Shown: piece by piece, positions 1-5,447 of the stretch
Numbering within the stretch: position 1 is the stretch's first letter
Layout: each line of letters opens with the position of its first letter
Made by a program: the position numbers and the translations under genes
The notes under the pieces: model-generated
Database searches by the model: none
The model's input: only the letters and a program-made list of their open reading frames with translations
Told to the model about the DNA's origin: nothing
Assembly (NCBI GenBank): GCA_019347795.1
Contig: JAHWKS010000153.1
Span: forward strand, 1 to 8,901
Length of the DNA stretch: 8,901 bases
Reading direction: 5' to 3'
Source: Planctomycetota bacterium
GTDB lineage: Bacteria; Planctomycetota; Planctomycetia; Pirellulales; Pirellulaceae

Positions 1-80
1 GGGATCGGGCACGGCGACGTCCCACCGCGCCGTCCACCCGAAAATGTATTCGCGTTCCTCTGCAACGGGAACCAAGCCAC

Positions 81-124
81 AAGGAGCAATCGCGCACCAT
101 GACGGTGCGCGGCTGCTCCTTTTT
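81..124 (+). terminator. Long hairpin with T-run (intrinsic terminator)
   Basis: Arms AAGGAGCA (81-88) and TGCTCCTT (114-121) pair perfectly. After a two-base imperfect step the inner arms CGCGCACC (91-98) and GGTGCGCG (104-111) also pair perfectly, leaving a five-base loop (99-103). Five T residues follow at 120-124. This is a textbook intrinsic terminator, probably ending transcription from the left of the window. It may also insulate the polymerase-like gene at 166. The left arm contains an AAGGAG ribosome-site sequence and the loop holds an ATG, so a translation-control hairpin is a less likely alternative. Confidence 0.75.
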
Positions 125-165
125 CGTTGCGGGGATCGCGTGGCTACCGTTGCAACGAGGAACCA

Positions 166-1428
166 ATGCTCACGCACTCGCGACCCCGGAACCGGCTCCG
201 CCCGGCGGCCTTCTACATTCCGGTCGCCTTCAAGGACCGCTGGTTCCCACCCGCCGACCTTGAATACGTCCGATTCTTCCTCAGCACAATCCATTGGCGC
301 TGGTGTTGTTGGCAGGGAGCCGACAATGGCAACGTCCGCCTCAAACAGGACTATCTCACGAGGATCATCCCTCGCGCCATGTTCCCGCCTATGCGGGATC
401 GCCTAGTCGGCCTGGGGGTCATCCATTGCGACTACCTTTTTGACCGCGGCAAGCGCGCATACGGATACCGGCTCCAGCCGGACTACCGGAAAACGCATCG
501 GATCGTCTGCCAGAACGCCGCCCTCAGTCGAAAGATTCAGTCCGTGTGCAGTGAGGAGGAGGTCACGCCCGGGCCGGTTCATCTTTGGCTTGAGGAAGCG
601 TTTGAACGGCTGGCGTGGGATATGAACGCCATGACGCGGCTGGCCGCCCGCGCAGTGCCGGACGACGGAACGGACACGGAGGAATACCGGCAGCGGCTCC
701 GCGGGGCGGTTCAGCGCATCGCCAACGGCGATCTCTGGGCTACCGTTGACCGCTTCGGGCGGTTCCACACGCCGCTGACTTCGCTGCCCAAGCAGTGGCG
801 CTCATTGGTGACGTGCGACGGCGTGCCGCTTGTCGGCCTGGACTTGGCCAATTCGCAGCCGCTCATCGCGGGATTGGCGGCTCGCCAGTTCTACGCTTCG
901 AAGTGGTCCAAGCACCGCCTCCTGCAACGAACGTTTGCCCAGCAGGCCGACCCGTACCGCTACGGCGTCCGCCCCGCAGACGGCCGCGTTGACGGCGTAG
1001 AGCGGTACATCGAGCTATGCGAGCGCGGGCAGTTCTACGAATCCCTGATGCAGCCCGGAGACGACCGCGACACCTTCAAGGTGCGGCTCTACTCCGCCGT
1101 GTTCTTCGGTGAGAACAAATGGAAAGGCCCGCTGAAAACGCGGTTTGAGCAGGCCCACCCGGAGATAGCGGCCATGTTGCGGACGATGAAGGCGAAGGAC
1201 TACCGCCGCTCCGCGTGGCTCTTGCAGAACTACGAAGCGACGCTGTTCATCGGCGCTATCGCGGCCCGCATCCGGGATGAACGGCCCGACCTGCCCCTTT
1301 ACACCATCCATGATGCGATGCTCACCACCGCCCAACACCTGCCCTACGTCGCCGCCGTGGTCCGCGAGGAGTTCGCCCGGCTCGACTGCCACCCCACCCT
1401 CAAGGATTTGGACGGCGGCCCCCTTTGA
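166..1428 (+). CDS. Stand-alone family A DNA polymerase-like palm protein
   Basis: The product has 420 residues from the ATG at 166, chosen because GAGG sits five bases upstream; an in-frame TTG at 127 lacks such a site. The C-terminal half shows the order of family A polymerase motifs. FGRFHTPLTSLP (about 197-208) resembles the TGRLSS..PNLQNIP segment. GLDLANSQPLIAGL (224-237, Asp226) resembles motif A, DYSQIELR. R301..FK305..LYSAVFFG (to 315) resembles the O-helix, motif B. YTIHDAML (379-386, His382-Asp383) resembles motif C, VHDE. The N-terminal 130 residues look like a helical DNA-binding region. No 3'-5' or 5'-3' exonuclease motif is seen, and the chain is far shorter than Pol I. It probably copies or primes DNA for a mobile element; template and activity are unknown. 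The downstream small gene starts 42 bases after the stop and is probably co-transcribed. Confidence 0.72.
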   Translation: MLTHSRPRNRLRPAAFYIPVAFKDRWFPPADLEYVRFFLSTIHWRWCCWQGADNGNVRLKQDYLTRIIPRAMFPPMRDRLVGLGVIHCDYLFDRGKRAYGYRLQPDYRKTHRIVCQNAALSRKIQSVCSEEEVTPGPVHLWLEEAFERLAWDMNAMTRLAARAVPDDGTDTEEYRQRLRGAVQRIANGDLWATVDRFGRFHTPLTSLPKQWRSLVTCDGVPLVGLDLANSQPLIAGLAARQFYASKWSKHRLLQRTFAQQADPYRYGVRPADGRVDGVERYIELCERGQFYESLMQPGDDRDTFKVRLYSAVFFGENKWKGPLKTRFEQAHPEIAAMLRTMKAKDYRRSAWLLQNYEATLFIGAIAARIRDERPDLPLYTIHDAMLTTAQHLPYVAAVVREEFARLDCHPTLKDLDGGPL

Positions 1429-1470
1429 TGCCCCCGAAAGTAACCTTACCCCAATCGAAAGGAGAAACGC

Positions 1471-1956
1471 ATGTCGAAGAAGCATCAACCAAAAACGCTC
1501 AGCGAGCAGCAGCACGCCGCCCTCGCGGGAGCCTTGGAGTCGATTCGCCGCCAGGCCGCCATGATCGGCAATCTGCTCCGACGCGCCTACGGCCTCCACT
1601 CAGCGCCGGAGCAAACGGCGAACGCCCTCTACGTCCGCAGCATCAACTTGCAGGACGCGATGGGCAATCTCATGCAGAGCGAGCATCCGCACGGCGATTG
1701 GACGGTGTACCACCCCGACTCGCCCGGCCTCCCGGAACTCAACCCAATCGACGAACTGCGACACGACATCGCCGAGGTCAAGCGCCTTGTCGGCTCCCTG
1801 ACCTGCGGCACGGAGGATTGGACCGCCCGCGCCCGCTTCGAGGTTGAGCTTCGCTGTCTGGATGACCTGGAAGAGGAAGCGGTTGAGTTCGCCCGCTGCA
1901 ACGGCATGCTCCCCAACAAGAACCGCCCCCGTTCGGCCCACCATGCTCGCTCCTGA
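1471..1956 (+). CDS. Hypothetical helical protein, 161 residues
   Basis: I do not recognise this family. The ATG at 1471 has AAAGGAG seven to eight bases upstream, a good ribosome site. The protein is hydrophilic with no signal peptide or membrane segment. Residues 10-45 look like one long helix (SEQQHAALAGALESI and following). A Pro/Gly-rich middle (about 75-92) follows, then an acidic helical stretch (about 93-145) rich in Glu, Leu and Arg that may form a coiled coil. The tail is basic. It lies 42 bases after the polymerase-like gene, which suggests co-expression and possibly an accessory role in replication; that role is inferred from position only. Confidence 0.75.
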   Translation: MSKKHQPKTLSEQQHAALAGALESIRRQAAMIGNLLRRAYGLHSAPEQTANALYVRSINLQDAMGNLMQSEHPHGDWTVYHPDSPGLPELNPIDELRHDIAEVKRLVGSLTCGTEDWTARARFEVELRCLDDLEEEAVEFARCNGMLPNKNRPRSAHHARS

Positions 1957-2128
1957 TTCATCCCGTTGGTTGCGGGGGGTACGTGACGCAACTCCTTGTA
2001 CGATCAAAGACTTACAACCGGCTTGCAGTAGTAATAGGCATTGCGATGGTTGGGTTGCCCGTCCCTTCCCGGTTGCCGTTGGTTGGTTGAGGCTTGTAGA
2101 GGGAGGAGTAAGAGGAGAAAGAAACAGA

Positions 2129-2155
2129 GGGGGTGGCGGCGAACGGCGCCCCCCC
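2129..2155 (+). repeat. GC-rich hairpin with single-base bulge
   Basis: GGGGG (2129-2133) and GGCG (2135-2138) pair with CGCC (2147-2150) and CCCCC (2151-2155). T2134 is bulged and the loop is eight bases (2139-2146). It directly follows the purine run. There is no T-run, so it is not a typical terminator. Confidence 0.55.
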
Positions 2156-2161
2156 AATTGC

Positions 2162-2184
2162 GCATCCCGGCGATGTTGGGATGC
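2162..2184 (+). repeat. Second hairpin, perfect 7-base arms
   Basis: GCATCCC (2162-2168) and GGGATGC (2178-2184) are perfect inverted repeats around a nine-base loop. It lies seven bases after the preceding hairpin. Function unknown. Confidence 0.5.
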
Positions 2185-2209
2185 CCCGCCCCGGCCCGTA
2201 TGCTTGAGG

Positions 2210-2353
2210 ATGAAATCTGTGGCTGATTCCAAGACAAAGAGACAACGAGAGGGCGAACGCCGGATGAAAGCGAAGAAGCCAAAGAAGCCCAAGCTCAAAA
2301 GGACAAAAGGAAATGATCGCACAGACCAGACCGAAGCCACCCAACGTCGGTGA
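2210..2353 (+). CDS. Possible small Lys/Arg-rich protein, 47 residues
   Basis: This is a weak candidate. The reading frame from ATG 2210 encodes a very basic peptide with a Lys/Pro segment (KAKKPKKPKLKR, residues 20-31), which would suit nucleic-acid binding. The GAGG before ATG 2210 touches the start codon and is too close. A second in-frame ATG at 2264 has GAGAGGG ten bases upstream and would give 29 residues. The frame overlaps the start of the next gene by 41 bases. The Lys richness may only reflect the purine-rich leader. Confidence 0.25.
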   Translation: MKSVADSKTKRQREGERRMKAKKPKKPKLKRTKGNDRTDQTEATQRR

Positions 2354-2600
2354 CACCGCCGTTGCCATCGCCCGGCAGACGTTGCCCCACCCGCTCACGC
2401 CCGACGACGAATGGACGTATGGGATTGCGTTCCTAGCGCTGGCCGGCGTGATGGAAGCGCGGAGAGCGGGAATCAAGGATGCCGGGGCCGCAAGTGAAAT
2501 CGCGATGACGGCGTTGGGTGAGGTCCGCCCCGCTCTGATCGCCGCGGTAACCAAGCACGCGAGAGAGGTAGAGCAATGCCGACAACCGAAAGCGGATTGA
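2313..2600 (+). CDS. Hypothetical protein, 95 residues
   Basis: I do not recognise this family. The ATG at 2313 has AAAAGGA about nine bases upstream. The protein begins with a Pro-rich, basic stretch and continues with two Ala-rich helices (about residues 38-58 and 60-86). No membrane segment or metal-binding motif is seen. It overlaps the next gene by 25 bases (2576-2600), a sign of translational coupling to the terminase small subunit. A role in packaging or DNA binding is possible from position alone. Confidence 0.7.
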   Translation: MIAQTRPKPPNVGDTAVAIARQTLPHPLTPDDEWTYGIAFLALAGVMEARRAGIKDAGAASEIAMTALGEVRPALIAAVTKHAREVEQCRQPKAD

Positions 2601-3052
2601 CGCCCAAGCAGCAGCGCTTCGTGGAGGAGTATCTCATCGACCTCAACGCCACGGCTGCGGCGCGCCGGGCTGGCTACCTCGGGACGTATGCCGCGCTCCG
2701 CGTCACTGCCTCAAACCTCGTTGCAAAACCTAACGTCCGCCGGGCGATCGAGAAAGCCTTCAGGGCACGCCAGCGGCGGACGCAGATTGATGGTGACGAG
2801 GAACTCCGCCACGCGCAGCGGATGTCCCGCAATCCCGACCTGCCGCCAAGCGTCGCGCAGAAGTACCACGAGAGCGTCCTCCGCTTCGTCTGCACGCCGC
2901 CGGCCTTGCAACTCCAGATCGAAAGCCGCGAAGAGCTGCGGATCGCGGTCGAGGTCAACCGAGCCGTCGAGGAGGTGCCCGAGGTGATCGACGCCGACGA
3001 CATCGGCCGGGCCGCCCGCCGCGCCGCCCGGCGTCTGGCCGCCCCTGGGTAA
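2576..3052 (+). CDS. Phage terminase small subunit (Terminase_2-like)
   Basis: The first 70 of 158 residues match the small terminase family: LTPKQQRFVEEYLIDLNAT (8-26), AAARRAGY (27-34), and KPNVRRAIEKAFRARQRRTQ (51-70). In phages this protein binds the packaging site and recruits the large ATPase/nuclease subunit to cut and load DNA into the prohead. Residues 71-158 would serve oligomerisation and contact with the large subunit; they are Arg/Ala-rich at the end. The length is normal for the family. The start overlaps the upstream gene and has GAGAGG nearby. No large terminase, portal or capsid gene is present, so it is an orphan here. Small terminase homologues also occur as remnants in bacterial genomes. 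Confidence 0.85.
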   Translation: MPTTESGLTPKQQRFVEEYLIDLNATAAARRAGYLGTYAALRVTASNLVAKPNVRRAIEKAFRARQRRTQIDGDEELRHAQRMSRNPDLPPSVAQKYHESVLRFVCTPPALQLQIESREELRIAVEVNRAVEEVPEVIDADDIGRAARRAARRLAAPG

Positions 3053-3349
3053 CGGCAACGGCGAATAGCCGCCGCCGCCCGGCGCCATCCGCGTTTTAAG
3101 GCCCCGCACGGCCCGTATACGGCGTTGATCGGGCCGGGGCGGCTCCAAGTAGCCCCTCTGCCGTGGGAGGCCCGAGATCGGCCGCCTAGGCGTTCTGAGC
3201 CGCCAAGCACCCTTCGACCAGGTGGCAAAGCCCGCCCCGGTGTAAAGTTTCTGTATCGGCCTGTCCCGCGCCCGTTCTGCCCGCCCCGCCCAGCGTTTTC
3301 TGCGGCCCGGCCCCGCTCAAAATTGTAAGGCATGTTTTGTAATTGGTAC
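3053..3349. other. GC-rich spacer without a supported gene
   Basis: No reading frame here has a credible start and protein-like composition. It contains an inverted repeat CGGCCCG (3109-3115) / CGGGCCG (3130-3136) with a 14-base loop and no T-run, plus palindromes CCGTATACGG (3113-3122) and CGCCTAGGCG (3183-3192). The last 35 bases turn AT-rich just before the promoter at 3350 and hold two TTGTAA words 14 bases apart (3323 and 3337), a possible upstream activating element. Confidence 0.5.
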
Positions 3350-3378
3350 TTGCCAACCCCTCTGTCGGATGGTATACT
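3350..3378 (+). promoter_or_regulatory. Sigma-70-type promoter
   Basis: The -35 box TTGCCA (3350-3355) and -10 box TATACT (3373-3378) are separated by exactly 17 bases, and the upstream side is AT-rich. Transcription should start near 3385. It fits the gene at 3435 and possibly those after it. It is the clearest promoter in the window. Confidence 0.75.
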
Positions 3379-3391
3379 TCAATCAACAGGT

Positions 3392-3408
3392 GGGGGCAAG
3401 TCGCCCCC
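3392..3408 (+). promoter_or_regulatory. 5'-leader hairpin
   Basis: GGGGGC (3392-3397) pairs with GCCCCC (3403-3408) around a five-base loop. It would form at the very 5' end of the transcript from the 3350 promoter, about 14 bases before the AAGGAG ribosome site. Such an end hairpin could stabilise the message. Confidence 0.5.
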
Positions 3409-3434
3409 GCCAGCCAACCACAAGGAGACGCAAG

Positions 3435-3779
3435 ATGACCAAGAAGACCACCCCCGCCGCCAAGTCCGCCAAGGCGAAAGCAACCGGCAAGGCCGCAACC
3501 AAGAAGGCCGCAGACAGCAAGCCCGCCCAGGCCGAGAAGAAGCCCGCCCGTGCAACCGTGTTGGGTTACTCGCCTTACGGACTGTCCAAGTGGATGGGGG
3601 CGAAGGGCTGGACCAAAGACGCCGCCATCAAGGCGATCAACGCCCTCAAGGAAGGTGGTGACGTGAAGGAATCGACGATCACCACCGGCTTGTGCGACGG
3701 CAAGAACCCCAAGTACAGCAGCGGGATGGCCCAGCCCACCGCGGCCGAGGTCAAGCAATTGAAAGCCGCGGCGAAGTAA
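3435..3779 (+). CDS. Histone H1-like small DNA-binding protein
   Basis: The product has 114 residues from ATG 3435, which has AAGGAG seven bases upstream; an earlier in-frame ATG at 3369 lies inside the promoter and is rejected. Residues 1-40 are a disordered Lys/Ala/Thr tail (KKTTPAAKSAKAKATGKAA) like bacterial histone H1-like proteins. Residues 41-114 form a small domain with GYSPYGLSKWMGAKGW (44-59), an Ala-rich helix, and a conserved-looking TITTGLCDGKNP segment (81-92). I have an impression of similar short proteins in planctomycetes, without a firm function. It likely coats or compacts DNA. A strong promoter and good ribosome site suggest high expression, and a hairpin terminator follows. 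Confidence 0.75.
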   Translation: MTKKTTPAAKSAKAKATGKAATKKAADSKPAQAEKKPARATVLGYSPYGLSKWMGAKGWTKDAAIKAINALKEGGDVKESTITTGLCDGKNPKYSSGMAQPTAAEVKQLKAAAK

Positions 3780-3799
3780 GCCCGCCCCTGCCCGCCGCC

Positions 3800-3834
3800 A
3801 CGGCCCGCAATCCCGCGGGCCGTTCGCGTTTCTT
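3800..3834 (+). terminator. Hairpin terminator or attenuator
   Basis: ACGGCCCGC (3800-3808) and GCGGGCCGT (3815-3823) pair perfectly over nine bases with a six-base loop. The T-run after it is interrupted (TCGCGTTTCTT), so some read-through into the recombinase gene is likely. Confidence 0.6.
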
Positions 3835-3856
3835 GACCACCCCAAGGAGAACCCAA

Positions 3857-4717
3857 ATGACCAGCAACCGCAAACACGTTGCGATCTACGTCCGCGTGTC
3901 GTCCTGTCAGCAAAACCACCGTTCGCAGATGCCTGACCTAGAGCAGTGGGCGGCAAACCAAGACGAGCCGGTCGTCTGGTACACGGACAAAAAGACCGGC
4001 AAGAGCATGAACCGCCCCGGCTGGAAGAAGCTGGAGGAGGCGATCCGCCTGGGCAAGGTATCCACGCTGGTCATCTGGCGAATCGACCGCCTGGGGCGCA
4101 CGGTCAAGGGCTTGGCCACGTTGTTCGACGAACTGTGCCAGCGGAAGGTAAACCTCGTTAGCCTCAAGGATGGGCTTGACCTGTCAACGCCCGCCGGCCG
4201 TTTGGTGGCGAACGTGATGGCAAGCGCCGCCCAGTACCAGAGCGAGATAGCGGGCGAGAACATTCTTGCCGGGCAAGCCGTGGCGAGAGCAGAGGGCAAA
4301 ACCTGGGGCGGCAGCAAGCCCGGCAAGCGGAAGAAGGTGAAGCCCGAGCAGGAGGAAGCCATCCGCCACTTGCATGCCCAGGGCAAGCCCATCACCGCCA
4401 TCGCCCGCGCCGTCGGCTTGTCCCGGCCCACCATCTACGACGTGCTGGCGCAGGCGGACCAGTGCGAGCTTGTGATTGAATCAGCCCGCCGGTTGCTTGA
4501 ATACGACCCAACGCAAGGCGGCTTGCTCTCCATCGCGAAGCTGCGCGAAGTGTTTGACGTTTCTAAAGATGAGTTGGACGCCCTGATAAAGAAGCTCGCC
4601 GCCGAGCGACGCATCGATTTGTACCCCGTCGATTATGTCGCTGGGCTGAGCAAGGCCGACCGGCGGGCGTGCTACGCGGACGGGGGCACCGTCTACAACG
4701 CATTGTCACTGCGATGA
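3857..4717 (+). CDS. Serine recombinase, resolvase/invertase family, with extra C-terminal domain
   Basis: The product has 286 residues from ATG 3857 (CAAGGAGA upstream). Residues 8-145 are the resolvase catalytic domain. IYVRVSS (10-16) carries the presumed nucleophile Ser15 with Arg13, and IDRLGR (76-81) carries the conserved Arg78 and Arg81. DLSTPAGRLVANVMASAAQ (108-126) leads into the long dimer helix. A resolvase-type helix-turn-helix follows (about 178-197, ITAIARAVGLSRPTIYDVLA). Residues 215-286 are an addition of about 70 residues, winged-helix-like (LLSIAKLREVFDVSKDELDA), ending in SLR. Ordinary resolvases are about 180-200 residues, and large phage integrases are 450 or more. It should cut and rejoin DNA at short sites through a Ser-DNA bond, for resolution, inversion or integration. 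No target site was identified. Confidence 0.88.
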   Translation: MTSNRKHVAIYVRVSSCQQNHRSQMPDLEQWAANQDEPVVWYTDKKTGKSMNRPGWKKLEEAIRLGKVSTLVIWRIDRLGRTVKGLATLFDELCQRKVNLVSLKDGLDLSTPAGRLVANVMASAAQYQSEIAGENILAGQAVARAEGKTWGGSKPGKRKKVKPEQEEAIRHLHAQGKPITAIARAVGLSRPTIYDVLAQADQCELVIESARRLLEYDPTQGGLLSIAKLREVFDVSKDELDALIKKLAAERRIDLYPVDYVAGLSKADRRACYADGGTVYNALSLR

Positions 4718-4758
4718 TCTGAGTTTTGTTTGAGTACCCCAACCACAAGGAGACCCCC

Positions 4759-4947
4759 ATGACCAATCCACGCTGCCCCGACTGCGAAGGCTTGCTGGTC
4801 TACGTCGGCGATCTCGCCGCCCCAGGCCACGGCGACGTTTACCGCTGCCCCACGTGCAGCAAGCAATTCATCGTCATGGGTCGGACCGTGATCGACCCGC
4901 GGGACATCCCCGCCGACGAGCCTCCCCCCTGGATCGACGAACCCTGA
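4759..4947 (+). CDS. Small zinc-ribbon protein, 62 residues
   Basis: CPDC (Cys6, Cys9) and CPTC (Cys30, Cys33) form a four-cysteine zinc ribbon. SKQFIVMGRTV follows and an acidic, Pro-rich tail (PADEPPPW) ends the chain. The ATG at 4759 has AAGGAG close upstream, within a 16-base leader identical to that of the gene at 3435. Such ribbons bind nucleic acid or act as small partners of other proteins; the exact role is unknown. It lies 41 bases after the recombinase and is closed by a strong terminator, so it probably ends that unit. Confidence 0.78.
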   Translation: MTNPRCPDCEGLLVYVGDLAAPGHGDVYRCPTCSKQFIVMGRTVIDPRDIPADEPPPWIDEP

Positions 4948-4999
4948 GACACACCCCCGCGTGAACGCCCACGCACACAGCCAACCCAACCACGCGCCC

Positions 5000-5029
5000 A
5001 AGCCCCGCATCACGCCGTGCGGGGCTTTT
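5000..5029 (+). terminator. Intrinsic terminator
   Basis: AAGCCCCGCA (5000-5009) and TGCGGGGCTT (5018-5027) pair perfectly over ten bases with an eight-base loop and run into TTTT (5026-5029). It ends the recombinase and zinc-ribbon unit. Confidence 0.85.
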
Positions 5030-5144
5030 GCATGCGCTCCCGCCCGTTTGCCGCCCCGCACCGCAAACGCCCCCAGATCGGCCTGCTCGGCGGGCTGGGC
5101 GGCGGATCATTGCGTACTCTGGCTCAACTTGTACCGACTTGAAC

Positions 5145-5172
5145 CATTCTTTTTATTTTTGCCAAAAGAATG
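5145..5172 (+). promoter_or_regulatory. AT-rich inverted repeat, probable operator
   Basis: CATTCTTTT (5145-5153) and AAAAGAATG (5164-5172) are perfect 9-base inverted repeats with a 10-base spacer, so the half-site centres are 19 bases apart, about two DNA turns. It sits in the only strongly AT-rich control region of the window, 36 bases before the first of two helix-turn-helix genes. A weak promoter, TTGTAC (5129-5134), 17 bases, TTTATT (5152-5157), would overlap it. It is most simply an operator for those proteins. Confidence 0.5.
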
Positions 5173-5207
5173 TTGCGACGTTTTGAATTCATGGTAAGCG
5201 TAAAGGC

Positions 5208-5447
5208 ATGGAATCCGCAGCACTCCGACGCGCACGAACGCATCGCAGCCGCGGCCCAGGCCGCCCGCCCGGTTCGCGGCTCGACAAGCACGAGGACGAA
5301 ATCCGGCAGTTGCTCGGCATGGGCCTGAGCCGCAAGCAGATTGCCGAACGGCTCGGTTGCAGCGAAGCATTGGTGGGCATGTGGATCAAGAAAGCCCGCA
5401 AACGCTGGTCGCTGGAGCGGCCGAATTTCGGATTGGTAAAGCCATGA
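5208..5447 (+). CDS. Small helix-turn-helix DNA-binding protein
   Basis: The product has 79 residues. A basic, AT-hook-like GPGRPPGSR (16-24) precedes a helix-turn-helix: DEIRQLLGMGLSRKQIAERL (30-49), then CSEALVGMWIKKARKRW (51-67). The turn residues resemble homeodomain-like transposase and resolvase DNA-binding regions. The ATG at 5208 has only AAAGG one base upstream, a poor ribosome site; an in-frame stop at 5196 excludes an earlier start. The stop overlaps the next start as ATGA (5444-5447), so the two are translationally coupled. It is probably a regulator binding the inverted repeat at 5145, perhaps autoregulatory; that is inference. Confidence 0.65.
   Translation: MESAALRRARTHRSRGPGRPPGSRLDKHEDEIRQLLGMGLSRKQIAERLGCSEALVGMWIKKARKRWSLERPNFGLVKP

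Larger units (their letters stand above)
1957..2209. other. Intergenic region with purine run and GGTTG words
   Basis: No convincing gene lies between the stop at 1956 and about 2210. The first part contains GGTTG words at 1968, 2048, 2053, 2071, 2081 and 2085, irregularly spaced. An almost purely purine stretch runs from about 2096 to 2133. Two hairpins follow (annotated separately), neither with a T-run. The base composition differs from the flanking genes. It could be a replication origin for the upstream polymerase-like protein, or a leader region for the genes at 2313 and 2576. Neither is shown by the sequence alone. Confidence 0.5.

Noticed and set aside
99..263. 54-codon reading frame starting in the loop of the 81-124 hairpin, with AAGGAG upstream
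   Set aside because: The ribosome site is buried in a strong stem, the spacing is long, and the frame overlaps the polymerase-like gene start at 166. A terminator explains the sequence better.
3109..3136. GC-rich inverted repeat after the terminase gene as a terminator
   Set aside because: No T-run follows and the loop is 14 bases; kept only as a note in the spacer entry.
3186..3956. Open - strand frame opposite the H1-like gene (256 codons)
   Set aside because: Gly/Leu-rich translation typical of the complement of a GC-rich gene; it crosses the promoter at 3350 and the terminator at 3800.
5191..5328. 45-codon frame starting at ATG 5191, overlapping the first helix-turn-helix gene
   Set aside because: No ribosome site and no recognisable motif; the overlapping frame has a clear helix-turn-helix.
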